A stretch of 55,362 bases of DNA from an uncultured bacterium (GCA_905214865.1 CAJMNO010000013.1:1-55362), one strand, 5' to 3'; positions 7,576 through 16,495 are shown, counted from the first letter of the stretch. The notes: generated from the sequence alone by a model not told the origin. Made by a program: numbers and translations.

Positions 7576-9273
7576 ATGGACAACGGTACCGACCGCGCCT
7601 CGTGGCGCGGGCAGCTCACGCTGCGCGGGGTCATCATCGGCTGCGTGGGCTGCGTGATCATCACGGCCTCCTCGGCCTACACCGCCCTGAGGCTGGGGGC
7701 GCTCCCCTGGCCCATCGTGTTTGCGGCGGTGGTCTCGCTCTTCTTCCTCAAGCTGCTGGGCAACGCCTCGCTCAACGAGGCGAACGTGACCCACACCATC
7801 ATGTCCGCGGGCGCGATGGTCGCGGGCGGCCTTGCGTTCACGATCCCCGGCGCCTGGATGCTGGGGTACGCCGACCAGGTGGGCTGGACCCAAATGCTCC
7901 TCGTGGCGCTGTGCGGCACGGTGCTTGGCCTGGCCTGCACGGCGGTCATCCACCGTCACTTCATCGTGGACTCCCAGCTGGAGTTCCCCATGGGCAATGC
8001 CGCGGCACAGACGCTGCGGGCGACTGAGGCGGGCGGCAGGACGGGCGCGCAGCTGTTTGGCTCCATGGGCATCGCGGGCGCCTACACCGTGCTGCGCGAC
8101 GCGCTCGGCGTGCTCCCCACCATGCTCGCGTCGCTCCCCATCCCCGGCGTGACCTTTGGCATCTACAACTCGCCCATGATGCTCTCGGTGGGTTTCCTGG
8201 TGGGAGGCGTCGCAGTGGCCTGGTGGTTTGCCGGCGCGGTCTTTGCCAACTTTGGCCTGGTGGTCGCGGGCAGCGCCGTCGGGCTGTGGGACGTCGAGGC
8301 GGCACAGGGCATCGTGAAGAGCCTGGGCATGGGCCTGATGATGGGGGCCGGCATCGCCGTGGTGGTGCGCGACATCCTCCCCGAGGCGGCGGGCATCCTG
8401 CGTGGCATGCGCGGCGGCGACGCCGGGGGAGACGGGCAGGAGTCGCTGGTGTCCGGCAGCGTGCGGCTGGATGCCGGCATCCTTGGCCTGGCGACCGCGG
8501 CCGTGGCGGTTCTCGCCTGCCTGGGCCTAGGGCTTGGCCCCCTCCCCGCCGTCGTGGTGGTGCTCCTCGCCTTTGTGACCACCGCCATGAGCGCACAGTC
8601 CTGCGGCCAGACCGGCATCGACCCCATGGAGATCTTTGGCCTGATCGTGATGCTCGTGGTCGCGGCGTTCTCGGGCCTCCCCCAGGTGCGGCTGTTCTAC
8701 GTTGCGGGCATCGTCGCCGTTGCCTGTGGGCTCGCGGGAGACGTGATGAACGACTTCAAGGCTGGCGCCATCCTGGGCACCGACCCCCGTGCGCAGTGGC
8801 TGGGCCAGGCCATCGGCGGCGTACTGGGAGCGTTCGTGGCGGCGGCGGTCATGGTCGCGCTGGTCTCGGCGTACGGACCCGACGCCTTTGGGCCCGACAA
8901 GCAGTTTGTGGCGGCGCAGGCCTCGGTGGTCGCCACGATGGTGTCGGGCATCCCCAGCGTCCCCGCATTTGCGATCGGCCTGGTTGCGGGCATCGCCCTG
9001 TACTACGCCAACCTGCCGTCCATGATGTTTGGCCTGGGTGTGTACCTGCCGTTCTACCTTTCGTTCACCGGCGCGCTGGGGGCGCTCGCCAAGGTTGTCT
9101 ACGACCGCGTCTGCGCCTCGCGCCGCAAGGGCCTATCGACCGCCGAGCAGGAGGCGGCCCGAGCAAAGTCCGACGAGAGCGGCCTGGTCGTGGCCTCCGG
9201 CCTGCTGGGCGGCGAGTCGGTGGTGGGCGTGGTCATCGCGCTGGCCTCCGTGATCGCGGGGCTTGCGGGTTAG
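7576..9273 (+). CDS. OPT-family oligopeptide transporter
   Basis: A 565-aa polytopic membrane protein of the OPT family, which takes up peptides or metal chelates by proton symport. Nearly the whole length is hydrophobic helices. The family-typical SLNEANVTHTIMSAG, DSQLEFPMGNAAAQTLRA and IYNSPMMLSVGFLVGG segments are seen near the N-terminal third, and a MNDFKAGAILGTDPRAQWLGQAIG block in the second half. ATG at 7576 has CAGGAGA 6 bases upstream; much longer upstream open frame is antisense to coaX and not real. Probable substrates are short peptides; this cannot be confirmed from sequence. Confidence 0.9.
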   Translation: MDNGTDRASWRGQLTLRGVIIGCVGCVIITASSAYTALRLGALPWPIVFAAVVSLFFLKLLGNASLNEANVTHTIMSAGAMVAGGLAFTIPGAWMLGYADQVGWTQMLLVALCGTVLGLACTAVIHRHFIVDSQLEFPMGNAAAQTLRATEAGGRTGAQLFGSMGIAGAYTVLRDALGVLPTMLASLPIPGVTFGIYNSPMMLSVGFLVGGVAVAWWFAGAVFANFGLVVAGSAVGLWDVEAAQGIVKSLGMGLMMGAGIAVVVRDILPEAAGILRGMRGGDAGGDGQESLVSGSVRLDAGILGLATAAVAVLACLGLGLGPLPAVVVVLLAFVTTAMSAQSCGQTGIDPMEIFGLIVMLVVAAFSGLPQVRLFYVAGIVAVACGLAGDVMNDFKAGAILGTDPRAQWLGQAIGGVLGAFVAAAVMVALVSAYGPDAFGPDKQFVAAQASVVATMVSGIPSVPAFAIGLVAGIALYYANLPSMMFGLGVYLPFYLSFTGALGALAKVVYDRVCASRRKGLSTAEQEAARAKSDESGLVVASGLLGGESVVGVVIALASVIAGLAG

Positions 9274-9297
9274 CCGCGTCGCAACGAGAGCATTCGT

Positions 9298-9330
9298 GGG
9301 GTCCGGGAGCCGTGCGCCCCGGACCCCTTT
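9298..9330 (+). terminator. Terminator after the OPT transporter
   Basis: GGGGTCCGGG pairs perfectly with CCCGGACCCC, followed by TTTCAT. It starts 25 bases after the plus-strand stop codon. Confidence 0.75.
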
Positions 9331-9387
9331 CATAACGGGACGCTCCCACGTCCAGCGACCGTCGCACCCACCGAAAGGCCTCTTCGC

Positions 9388-9454
9388 AGGGGAGAGATGC
9401 GACGCGCCGCCGCCGTGGGCCCTCCCACCGGCAGCGGCGCGTCTCTCTCCCCTT
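9388..9454 (-). terminator. Long hairpin after the leu operon
   Basis: AGGGGAGAGA...GCGCCGC pairs with GCGGCGCGTCTCTCTCCCCTT, 17 bases past the leuB stop codon. The stem is long and GC-rich with no T-run on the minus strand. Hairpins with the same GGGGAGAG ends follow several other operons in the window (29893 and 35715), which suggests a shared local style of 3' end. Confidence 0.5.
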
Positions 9455-9470
9455 AAGCTGGGGGATGTAC

Positions 9471-10601
9471 CTACCCCAGGAACTCCACGACCTTGTCGCC
9501 CATCGCGACGGTACCCAGGACGTGGTCCTTGGGCGTCTGGGCGTCGGCGATGTCGACGGTACGCCAACCGTCGTCGAGCACGCGCTGGACGGCCCGCGCC
9601 ACCTCGTCGGCGGCGTCGTCCATGTGGAAGCTGTAGCGGAGCATGAGCTCCACGGAGAGGATCTGCGCGAGCGGGTTGGCGATGCCCTTCCCCGCGATGT
9701 CGGGGGCGGAGCCGTGGCTCGGCTCGTACAGGGCCGTGCCGGAACCGAGCGAGGCGGAGGCGAGCATGCCGAGCGAGCCGGTGAGCATGGAGGCCTCGTC
9801 CGAGAGGATGTCTCCAAAGGTGTTCTCGGTCACCAGGACGTCGAACTGCGCGGGGTTGGAGACCAGCTGCATGGCGCAGTTGTCAACCAGCACGTCGGAC
9901 TCCTCGACCTTGGGGTACTCCGCCGCCACGCGATGGGCAACCTCGCGCCACAGGCGGCTCGTCTCGAGCACGTTGGCCTTGTCGACCGACGCCACGCGGC
10001 CGCGCCTCCGGGCCGCCGCGTCAAAGGCCCAGCGCACCACGCGCTCGATCTCGTGCTCGCTGTACTCCATCGAGTCAACGGCGGCGTCGCCCGCGGCGCC
10101 GTCGACGCCCGCGCCGGGGACGTTATGGCGGCGCGTGTGCTCACCAAAGTAGAGCCCGCCGGTGAGCTCGCGCACGATGAGCAGGTCAACGCCCTCGAGC
10201 CTCTCGGGCCTGAGCGGCGAGGCGTCGCGCAGCGCCTGGTACATGCGCACGGGACGCAGGTTGAGGTAGAGGCCCAGGCTCTTCCTGATGGCAAGGAGCC
10301 CCTGCTCGGGGCGAACGGCACCCGGCGTGGTGTCGTTCCACTTGGGGCCGCCGACCGCGGCGAGCAGGACGGCGTCGGCGGCACGGGCAGCGGCGAGCGT
10401 TGCGGGCGGCAGGGCGCTCACCTCCTCGCCGGCTGCGCGGGTGGCGTCGATGGCGGAACCGCCGATGAGGTGGTCCTCGCACTCAAAGGCGGCGTCGTGC
10501 CTCTCGCCCACCGCCTGGAGGACCTTCTTGCCCTCGGCGATGATCTCGGGGCCGATGCCGTCGCCCGGAAGCGTGCAGATGCGGTACGTCTTGGATGCCA
10601 T
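9471..10601 (-). CDS. leuB: 3-isopropylmalate dehydrogenase
   Basis: NAD-dependent oxidative decarboxylation of 3-isopropylmalate, third step of leucine synthesis. The 376-aa beta-decarboxylating dehydrogenase shows LPGDGIGPEI near the N-terminus, AVGGPKWN, the RELTGGLYFGEH block, VDKANVLETS, VDNCAMQLV, the metal-binding TENTFGDILSDEA and EPSHGSAPDIAGKGIANP. ATG at 10601 is preceded by GGGAGAG; upstream in-frame residues belong to the leuD overlap and are not needed. It is the last gene of leuACDB and begins 2 bases after leuD. Confidence 0.95.
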   Translation of the reverse strand: MASKTYRICTLPGDGIGPEIIAEGKKVLQAVGERHDAAFECEDHLIGGSAIDATRAAGEEVSALPPATLAAARAADAVLLAAVGGPKWNDTTPGAVRPEQGLLAIRKSLGLYLNLRPVRMYQALRDASPLRPERLEGVDLLIVRELTGGLYFGEHTRRHNVPGAGVDGAAGDAAVDSMEYSEHEIERVVRWAFDAAARRRGRVASVDKANVLETSRLWREVAHRVAAEYPKVEESDVLVDNCAMQLVSNPAQFDVLVTENTFGDILSDEASMLTGSLGMLASASLGSGTALYEPSHGSAPDIAGKGIANPLAQILSVELMLRYSFHMDDAADEVARAVQRVLDDGWRTVDIADAQTPKDHVLGTVAMGDKVVEFLG

Positions 10602-10603
10602 GC

Positions 10604-11113
10604 CTACTCTCCCTTGGCCTCGCGGGCGAGGCGCGCCTTGGTGCGGGCAACGAGCCCGCCCTCGCTGATGATCTCTTGGATGAACGGCGGGAACGGCTGG
10701 GCCGAGAAGGTCTGGCCGGTGGTCTCGTCGCGGATGGTGCCGGTGTCGGCGTCGACCTCGATCACGTCGCCGTCCGAGATGGCATCGCAGGCCTCGGGGC
10801 ACTCCATGATGGGGAGGCCGATGTTGATGGCGTTGCGGTAGAAGATGCGCGCGAAGCTCTTGGCGATGACCACCGAGACGCCCGCTGCCTTGATGGCCAC
10901 GGGGGCGTGCTCACGCGAGCTGCCGCAGCCAAAGTTCTGGTCCGCCACGATGATGTCGCCCGGCTTGACCCGCTTGACGAAGGTGGTGTCCAGGTCCTCC
11001 AGGCAGTGCTTGGCGAGCTCGGCGGGGTCGGAGGTGTTGAGGTAGCGCGCGGGGATGATGACGTCGGTGTCGATGTCCCTCCCGTAGCGGAAGACGGTTC
11101 CCTTGAACTGCAT
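10604..11113 (-). CDS. leuD: 3-isopropylmalate dehydratase small subunit
   Basis: Swivel-domain subunit (169 aa) of isopropylmalate isomerase, partner of LeuC. It has the GRDIDTDVIIPARYLN start and the substrate-binding loop DQNFGCGSSREHAP, then IAKSFARIFYRNAINIGLP. The short form, about 165 aa, is the type seen with stand-alone LeuC in many anaerobes and archaea. It lies 27 bases after leuC and 2 bases before leuB, so it is translationally linked within one transcript. Confidence 0.95.
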   Translation of the reverse strand: MQFKGTVFRYGRDIDTDVIIPARYLNTSDPAELAKHCLEDLDTTFVKRVKPGDIIVADQNFGCGSSREHAPVAIKAAGVSVVIAKSFARIFYRNAINIGLPIMECPEACDAISDGDVIEVDADTGTIRDETTGQTFSAQPFPPFIQEIISEGGLVARTKARLAREAKGE

Positions 11114-11140
11114 TGAGTATCTCCTTTGCTCGGGCGGGGG

Positions 11141-12403
11141 CTACAGGTCGGACGGGAGCGCGATGTGACCGGCGACGGCAGATGCCGCGGCGACGGCGGG
11201 GCTCGCCAGGTACACCTCGCTCGTGGGGTCGCCCATGCGGCCGACGAAGTTCCTGTTGGTGGACGAGACGCACCTCTCCCCCGCGGCGAGGATGCCCATG
11301 TAGCCACCCAGGCAGGGGCCGCAGGTGGGGGTGGACACCACGCAGTGGGCGTTGATGAACACGTCCATGAGACCCTCGTGCACGCACTGCAGCCACACGC
11401 CCTGGGTGGCGGGGATCACGATGCAGCGGACGTTGGGGTCGACCGTGCGGCCGCGCAGGACGTCGGCGGCGGCGCGCATGTCCTCGATGCGGCCGTTGGT
11501 GCACGACCCGATGACCGCCTGGTCGATCTTGATGTGGCGGCTCTCTGCAACGGGATGCGTGTTGCTGGGCAGGTGGGGCCATGCGACGGTGGGGACGATG
11601 TCGGCGGCGTCGATCTTGATGACCTGCTTGTACTGCGCGTCGGGGTCGCTGTGGTACTCGGTCCAGGGGCGCTCGGTCCTGCCCTCCAGCCACTTGCGGG
11701 CGACGTCGTCCACCTCGAACAGGCCCGCCTTGCCTCCGGCCTCGATCGCCATGTTGGCGATGGTGAGCCTCCCCTCCACGCTCAGGTTGGCGATGGTGGA
11801 TCCGGTGAACTCCATGGCGCAGTACAGCGCGCCGTCCACGCCGATCTTGCCGATCACGTAGAGGATGATGTCCTTGGCGCTCGCGCCCGCGGGGAGCTCG
11901 CCGTCCACCTGGATGCGGATGGTCTCGGGGACCTTGAACCAGGCGCGACCCGTTGCCATGCCCACGCCGGCGTCCGTGGAGCCCACGCCGGTGGAGAAGG
12001 CGCCGATGCCGCCGTAGGTGCAGGTGTGGGAGTCGGCACCGATCACGAGGTCGCCCGGTCCCACCACGCCGAGCTCGGGGAGAAGGGCGTGCTCGATGCC
12101 CATGCAGCCCTGCTCGTAGTAGTGGGTGACGCCCATCTCGTGCGCGAAGTCGCGCGTGGCCTTGGTCTGCTCGGCGCTCTTGATGTCCTTGTTCGGGCTG
12201 TAGTGGTCGGGCACGAGGAAGATCCTCGTGGGGTCCCACACCCCCGCACCGATCTCGCGCACCGTCTTGATGGCGATGGGGGCGGTGATGTCGTTGGCAA
12301 GGACGCCGTCCAGGTCGCACTCAACCAGCTGGCCGGGGACGACCTCGTCCAGCCCGGCGTGCGCGGCAAGCATCTTCTCGGCCATGGTCATGGCTCGTGT
12401 CAT
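11141..12403 (-). CDS. leuC: 3-isopropylmalate dehydratase large subunit
   Basis: Aconitase-family subunit (420 aa) carrying the 4Fe-4S cluster that isomerises 2- to 3-isopropylmalate. Cluster cysteines are in VIGSCTNGRIEDM and STPTCGPCLGG. VIGADSHTCTYGGIGAFSTGVGSTD and the DHYSPNKD block are also present. The length fits the shorter LeuC type that pairs with a 165-aa LeuD. ATG at 12403 has AGAGGG 7 bases upstream. It follows leuA after 64 bases. Confidence 0.95.
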   Translation of the reverse strand: MTRAMTMAEKMLAAHAGLDEVVPGQLVECDLDGVLANDITAPIAIKTVREIGAGVWDPTRIFLVPDHYSPNKDIKSAEQTKATRDFAHEMGVTHYYEQGCMGIEHALLPELGVVGPGDLVIGADSHTCTYGGIGAFSTGVGSTDAGVGMATGRAWFKVPETIRIQVDGELPAGASAKDIILYVIGKIGVDGALYCAMEFTGSTIANLSVEGRLTIANMAIEAGGKAGLFEVDDVARKWLEGRTERPWTEYHSDPDAQYKQVIKIDAADIVPTVAWPHLPSNTHPVAESRHIKIDQAVIGSCTNGRIEDMRAAADVLRGRTVDPNVRCIVIPATQGVWLQCVHEGLMDVFINAHCVVSTPTCGPCLGGYMGILAAGERCVSSTNRNFVGRMGDPTSEVYLASPAVAAASAVAGHIALPSDL

Positions 12404-12467
12404 GTAGGTCCCTCTCTCTTGGTGTTCGCTCCGCCCGGCGGCGGCCCCGCGGTGGTCAGTCTCCCGC

Positions 12468-14003
12468 TTACTTACCCGCCTTGGAGCGACCGGTCGAGAT
12501 CATGCGGTTGATGGCGTTGACGTAGGCCTTGGCACTGGAGACCACGATGTCGGTGTCGGAACCTCGGCCCGTGTATACCTTGCCGTCCTCCGCCGCAATG
12601 CGCACCGTGACCTCGCCGATGGCGTCGATGCCGCGCGTGATGGACTTGACCGAGAACTCCTGCAGGTCGCAGTTTGCGGAGACGACCTGGTCGATGGCCT
12701 TGTAGGCGGCATCCACGGGACCGGTGCCGGTGTAGGCGACCACGTGCTTCTCGCCCGCCTCGTCCGAGATGGTGACCGTGGCGGTGGGCACCGCGGCATC
12801 GCCGCAGACGACCTGGATGGCGTCGAGGACGTAGACCGAGGTCACGCTGCGCTGCCGCTCCTGCACGATGGACTCCAGGTCCTCGTCGTAGACCTCCTTC
12901 TTCTGGTCAGCAACCTCGAGGAAGCGCTGATAGATCTCGTCGTACTCCTTGTCGGAGAAGCTGTAGCCCAGCTCGGCGAGGCGGTGCTTGAGGGCCGCGT
13001 GGCCGCTGCGGGCGGACAGCACGATTTCGGACCCGGCGGCACCCACGTCGGCGGGGTCGATGATCTCGTAGGTGTCGCGTGCCTTGAGCACGCCGTCCTG
13101 GTGGATGCCCGAGCTGTGCGCGAAGGCGTTTGCGCCCACGATGGCCTTGTTGGCCTGGACCTGCATGCCGGTGATGCTGCTCACCAGGTGGCTGGCACGG
13201 GTGAGCTCCGTGGTCACGACGTCGGTGTGCGCGTCGAGCTGGTCGCCGTGCATCCTGATGGCCATGACCACCTCCTCCAGCGCCGTGTTGCCGGCCCTCT
13301 CGCCCAGGCCGTTGATGGTGCACTCCACCTGCCGCGCGCCGTTCTTGACGCCCGCGAGGGCAAGGGCGGTTGCCATGCCCAGGTCGTTGTGGGTGTGGAC
13401 CGAGATCTTGACGTTCTCGATGCCAATGACGTTGTCGGCCAGCCCCTTGATGCGGCGGCCGAAGTCGTCGGGCATCTGGTAGCCCGTGGTGTCGGGGATG
13501 TTGACCACGGTGGCGCCCGCGTTGACCACGGCCTGGATCACGCGCTCCAGGAACTTCTGGTCGGCGCGGCCCGCGTCCTCCGCGTAGAACTCGACGTCGT
13601 CCACGTACTGCTTGGCGTACTTGACGCAGTGGATGGCGCGCTCCACGCACTCGTCCTCGGTGATGCGGAGCTTCTCGCGCAGGTGCTGGGGAGAGACGCC
13701 AAGTCCCGTGTGGATGCGGGGGCGCTTGGCGGTCTTGAGCGCCTCCGCGGCGCGGTCGATGTCCTTGTCGACGGCACGGGTGAGGCCTACCACCACGGCG
13801 TCGTCGCCCGCCATGCGGCCGATCTCCTGCACGGAGCGGAAGTCGCCGGGGCTGGAGATGGGGAAGCCGGCCTCGATGACGTCAACGTGCATGCGCAGAA
13901 GCTCCTGCGCGATGACGAGCTTCTCCTCGGTGTTCATGGAGGCTCCGGGCGACTGCTCGCCGTCGCGAAGCGTGGTGTCGAAGATGTCAATCTTGCGGGT
14001 CAT
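12468..14003 (-). CDS. leuA: 2-isopropylmalate synthase
   Basis: Commits 2-ketoisovalerate to leucine by condensation with acetyl-CoA. The 511-aa protein has the HMGL-like barrel opening FDTTLRDGEQSPGASM, the metal ligands in VHTHNDLGMA, NGLGERAGN, and SGIHQDGVLK in the linker. A C-terminal leucine-binding allosteric domain (about residues 360-500) is present, so feedback inhibition by leucine is expected. ATG at 14003 has AAGGAG upstream; the longer frame upstream crosses the leader and is not used. It is the first gene of leuACDB and lies behind a leucine-rich leader peptide. Citramalate synthase is a less likely alternative given the neighbours. Confidence 0.94.
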   Translation of the reverse strand: MTRKIDIFDTTLRDGEQSPGASMNTEEKLVIAQELLRMHVDVIEAGFPISSPGDFRSVQEIGRMAGDDAVVVGLTRAVDKDIDRAAEALKTAKRPRIHTGLGVSPQHLREKLRITEDECVERAIHCVKYAKQYVDDVEFYAEDAGRADQKFLERVIQAVVNAGATVVNIPDTTGYQMPDDFGRRIKGLADNVIGIENVKISVHTHNDLGMATALALAGVKNGARQVECTINGLGERAGNTALEEVVMAIRMHGDQLDAHTDVVTTELTRASHLVSSITGMQVQANKAIVGANAFAHSSGIHQDGVLKARDTYEIIDPADVGAAGSEIVLSARSGHAALKHRLAELGYSFSDKEYDEIYQRFLEVADQKKEVYDEDLESIVQERQRSVTSVYVLDAIQVVCGDAAVPTATVTISDEAGEKHVVAYTGTGPVDAAYKAIDQVVSANCDLQEFSVKSITRGIDAIGEVTVRIAAEDGKVYTGRGSDTDIVVSSAKAYVNAINRMISTGRSKAGK

Positions 14004-14163
14004 GATCTTTGCTCCTTGCCGTCTTGGGCCAATGGACGTGTGTGACACGGCACCTGATGGCACCGCCAAGGAGCTCGCATGCAAAGGGGTGGGGAGGTCG
14101 TTAGAGAGAACCGTCTGGACGGGCGCGCGGCGCGCTACCGCCTGGGTGTGGGCCGGTCGGACC

Positions 14164-14277
14164 CTACGCTAGGGGGAGCCCCGCTAGGGGCGAGGTAAGC
14201 TCGAGCGCAGCGAGAAGAAGGGCGCACCCCATGGTGCGACCGGCATTCCCCAGAACTGCGACCTCTGCCCTGTGCAT
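14164..14277 (-). CDS. leuL: Leucine-rich leader peptide of the leu operon
   Basis: A 37-aa ORF on the minus strand, ATG at 14275-14277, stop TAG at 14164-14166, with GAGGAG 7 bases upstream. Nine residues are leucine, including three in a row (CTT CTT CTC) and two CTA codons just before the stop. CTA should be very rare in such a GC-rich genome, which makes it a sensitive stall codon. The end of the ORF (CTAGCGGGG...CCCCTAGCG) can fold into a hairpin, and a second hairpin with G-U pairs, CGGUGCC/GGUGCCG, lies about 40 bases before leuA. This is what a ribosome-stalling attenuator looks like, but I see no classic T-run terminator, so the exact mechanism is open. Confidence 0.72.
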   Translation of the reverse strand: MHRAEVAVLGNAGRTMGCALLLAALELTSPLAGLPLA

Positions 14278-14341
14278 GAGAGACTCCTCGTATGCGTGCG
14301 CGCTCCCCACGAGCGCGACTCGGTGGTTAGTTTGACACCCC

Positions 14342-14371
14342 CTGGGAACGGGGGACGTCCCGGTTTCCCAG
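14342..14371 (-). terminator. Hairpin between the 97-aa membrane gene and the leu leader
   Basis: CTGGGAA..CGGG pairs with CCCGG.TTCCCAG around GGACGTCC, about 60 bases past the stop of the minus-strand gene at 14429 and before the leu leader. There is no T-run on the minus strand. It could be a terminator, or an operator for the leu promoter, which must lie close by. Confidence 0.4.
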
Positions 14372-14428
14372 ACCGTAACAATGGGCGTCGGAGCGTCACG
14401 AAGTCGTCACGCCGCGAACCCCCGACCG

Positions 14429-14722
14429 CTACCGCGCGTTTCGCTCCAGCGCAATCGAGCCGACCGCAAGCCCCCCGACAAGGGCGTTCAGGAGGAGCGC
14501 CAGGGGCACCTCCCCCATGAGGTCGAGGCGGCCCGCCGCGAGCGAGGCCAGCGAGAGCGCGACGGCCACGGACGGGACGACAAAGCAGGTCACGGTGTCG
14601 GCACGCTCCAGCAGCGCCTTGGGGACCTGACGCCTCCCGCGTGACGCGGAGCCCTCCGCGTCCACCTTGAAGGGTGCCCCCGTGCCCGCTGCCATGCCCA
14701 CTCCCAGCTCCGCCGTCTCCAT
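14429..14722 (-). CDS. Small two-helix membrane protein, function unknown
   Basis: A 97-aa ORF from ATG at 14722, with GGGAG 4-5 bases upstream. The N-terminal half is polar and basic (ASRGRRQVPKALL). Two predicted transmembrane helices follow: TVTCFVVPSVAVALSLASLAAG and VPLALLLNALVGGLAVGSIAL (about residues 43-65 and 70-92). I recognise no family. Its layout, a polar N-terminus then two helices, resembles the 108-aa protein at 18288-18614. Confidence 0.6.
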   Translation of the reverse strand: METAELGVGMAAGTGAPFKVDAEGSASRGRRQVPKALLERADTVTCFVVPSVAVALSLASLAAGRLDLMGEVPLALLLNALVGGLAVGSIALERNAR

Positions 14723-14916
14723 GCGACTCCCATCCTCGCCCTGCGCTTTCCGCAAGACAAGCGTAGGGCTGGGGCATCCGCGCGGGGGCATCGCGCCGTA
14801 AGGATGAGGTAAGGGTCGATGGGCGGAGGGTTGGGCAGGGGAGAGGGGCCGCCGCCCCCCGCCAGTCGCCCGGCACGCCCGAGGGGAGGTTCCCGAGGGC
14901 GAGAGGAGCTGTCTCC

Positions 14917-15426
14917 CTATGCCCCGACGCGCGCCACGGGGGTGCCGGCGTCAACCCAGCCGTCGAGGATGGTGCGAACCCCACCCAGGTCGGCGGAGTT
15001 GGGAACCGAGACGATCACCACGTCGTCGAGGCCCGCCCGTGCGATGAGCTCGCGCGAGAAGGCGAGGAGTGCCTGGCCCGCCTTGACGCGCTGCCCCGGT
15101 CGGACGAGCACCTTGAAGCCCCTGCCGCCCATCTCGACGGTGTCCACGCCCACGTGCACCAGGACCTCGGCACCACCGTCGCCGGCGATGTCGACCGCGT
15201 GGAAGTTGGGGGCTCCCGCCACCGACACGGTGCCGGAGACGGGCGAGAGCACGGTCTCGTCCTCGGGCCTCACGGCAAAGCCCTCGCCCATCGCCCCCGC
15301 GGAGAAGACCGGGTCGCCCACCTGGGAGAGGGGCACGAGAAGGCCGGGGACCGGCGAGAGGAGCTGCGTGCCGGATGGCTCGCCCTTCTCTCCCCCATGT
15401 GCCCGAAGCATTCCCAGGAGTCCCAT
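14917..15426 (-). CDS. PTS glucose-type EIIA domain protein
   Basis: Stand-alone 169-aa IIA of the PTS glucose family (PF00358-like), a phosphocarrier between HPr and a IIB domain, and often a regulator. The two active-site histidines are visible: His76 in PNFHAVDI and the phosphorylated His91 in EVLVHVGVDTVEMGG, followed by FKVLVRPGQRVKAGQ. ATG at 15426 has GGGGAGGG upstream and starts 10 bases after the stop of the oxidoreductase gene, so the two form an operon. No IIB or IIC partner is nearby, so it must serve a permease encoded elsewhere or act as a regulator. Confidence 0.88.
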   Translation of the reverse strand: MGLLGMLRAHGGEKGEPSGTQLLSPVPGLLVPLSQVGDPVFSAGAMGEGFAVRPEDETVLSPVSGTVSVAGAPNFHAVDIAGDGGAEVLVHVGVDTVEMGGRGFKVLVRPGQRVKAGQALLAFSRELIARAGLDDVVIVSVPNSADLGGVRTILDGWVDAGTPVARVGA

Positions 15427-15436
15427 GCACCCTCCC

Positions 15437-16495
15437 CTAGCGGGCGTCGTCGGCGGGGAAGCGGATTCCCGCCTGGCGGCGCGCCTCGTCCATGACCGCA
15501 AGGGACCCCACGGTGACCCGCTCGCAGAAGGCAACCCTGCCCAGGGCGTCGGCGTCGCCGTTGATTGCACTGACGAACGTCGCGATCTCGCAGGTCATGT
15601 CGTTGTCGGGCATGGTGGCGGGGATGACCTCGGCCTTGCCGCCGGCGGCGCTGTACACCATGCCCTTGTCCTCGTAGGGGACAAACCTGAGGTCGGCGGG
15701 GCAGTTGGTCTGCTCCCACATGAGCGTCCCCGCGTCGCCTGCAACCTGGGCGCCGTAGAAGTCGTTCGCCACCTTGCTGTAGTTGAGGTCGACGATGGTG
15801 CGGGGATAGCTCAGGACCACGCTCCCCGCGAGGTCGATCCTGGCACCCGAGGGCTCGGGCTCCCACGGAAGCGGGATGGTGAGCAGGCTGGCGCTCACGT
15901 GCTTGGGCCGCCCGAACAGCGCGATTGCGGGCTCGACGGCATAGACGCCGATGTCCATGAGGCCGCCCTCCGAGAGCGCGGGGTCAAACTGGTTCACGTG
16001 CTCGCCCGCCCTGAGCTTGGCGATGCGCGAGGTGACCTTGCCGTACCGGAAGGTCGCCTGGCTCACCCTGCCCACGCGGGCGAGGTTCGCCGCCACGTTA
16101 TGGAAGCCCGGAGTGTGGAGGTTGCGCATGGCCTCCATGCACACGACCCCCGACTCGTGGGCGCACACGAACGCCTCGGTCGCCTCGCGCTCGTTTGACG
16201 CGAAGGCCTTCTCGACCAGGACGTGCTTGCCCCCCTGGGCGAGAAGCGACGCCTGCCTGGCGTGCGCCCCGTTGGGGGATGCCACGTAGACGGCGTCGAC
16301 CTTGTCCGACGCCGCGAGCGCATTCAGGTCGTCGAACGCGAGGGTGGCCCCGCGTGTCTCGCCAAACTCCCGGGCGCGGCCAAGGTCACGCGAGTAGGCC
16401 GCCACGTAGCGGGTGCCGGGAATCTCCGCGAGCGCCTCGACGAACCGCTTGGTTATGGCACTGGTGCCTATGGTCGCAAACCTGACGTCTGCCAT
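15437..16495 (-). CDS. Gfo/Idh/MocA-family oxidoreductase
   Basis: A 352-aa NAD(P)-dependent sugar or polyol dehydrogenase. The N-terminal Rossmann strand is FATIGTSAITKRFVEAL, YVASPNGAHARQASLLAQGGKHVLVEKAF carries the family EKP-like catalytic Lys (here EKA), and DIGVYAVEPAIALFG is the conserved mid-domain motif. ATG at 16495 has GGGAGAGGG upstream. The substrate is unknown. Co-transcription with a glucose-type EIIA suggests a role in handling a PTS-imported sugar derivative (inference). Confidence 0.85.
   Translation of the reverse strand: MADVRFATIGTSAITKRFVEALAEIPGTRYVAAYSRDLGRAREFGETRGATLAFDDLNALAASDKVDAVYVASPNGAHARQASLLAQGGKHVLVEKAFASNEREATEAFVCAHESGVVCMEAMRNLHTPGFHNVAANLARVGRVSQATFRYGKVTSRIAKLRAGEHVNQFDPALSEGGLMDIGVYAVEPAIALFGRPKHVSASLLTIPLPWEPEPSGARIDLAGSVVLSYPRTIVDLNYSKVANDFYGAQVAGDAGTLMWEQTNCPADLRFVPYEDKGMVYSAAGGKAEVIPATMPDNDMTCEIATFVSAINGDADALGRVAFCERVTVGSLAVMDEARRQAGIRFPADDAR

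Noticed and set aside
8223..9335. 370-codon plus-strand ORF inside the OPT transporter
   Set aside because: It is the +1-type shadow frame of the transporter, Arg/Gly-rich, with no independent start signal.
14003..14160. T-box leader in front of leuA
   Set aside because: The region has GGTGCCGTG but no GGTGGnACCGCG core and no stem I with a leucine specifier. A leucine-rich leader ORF explains it better.
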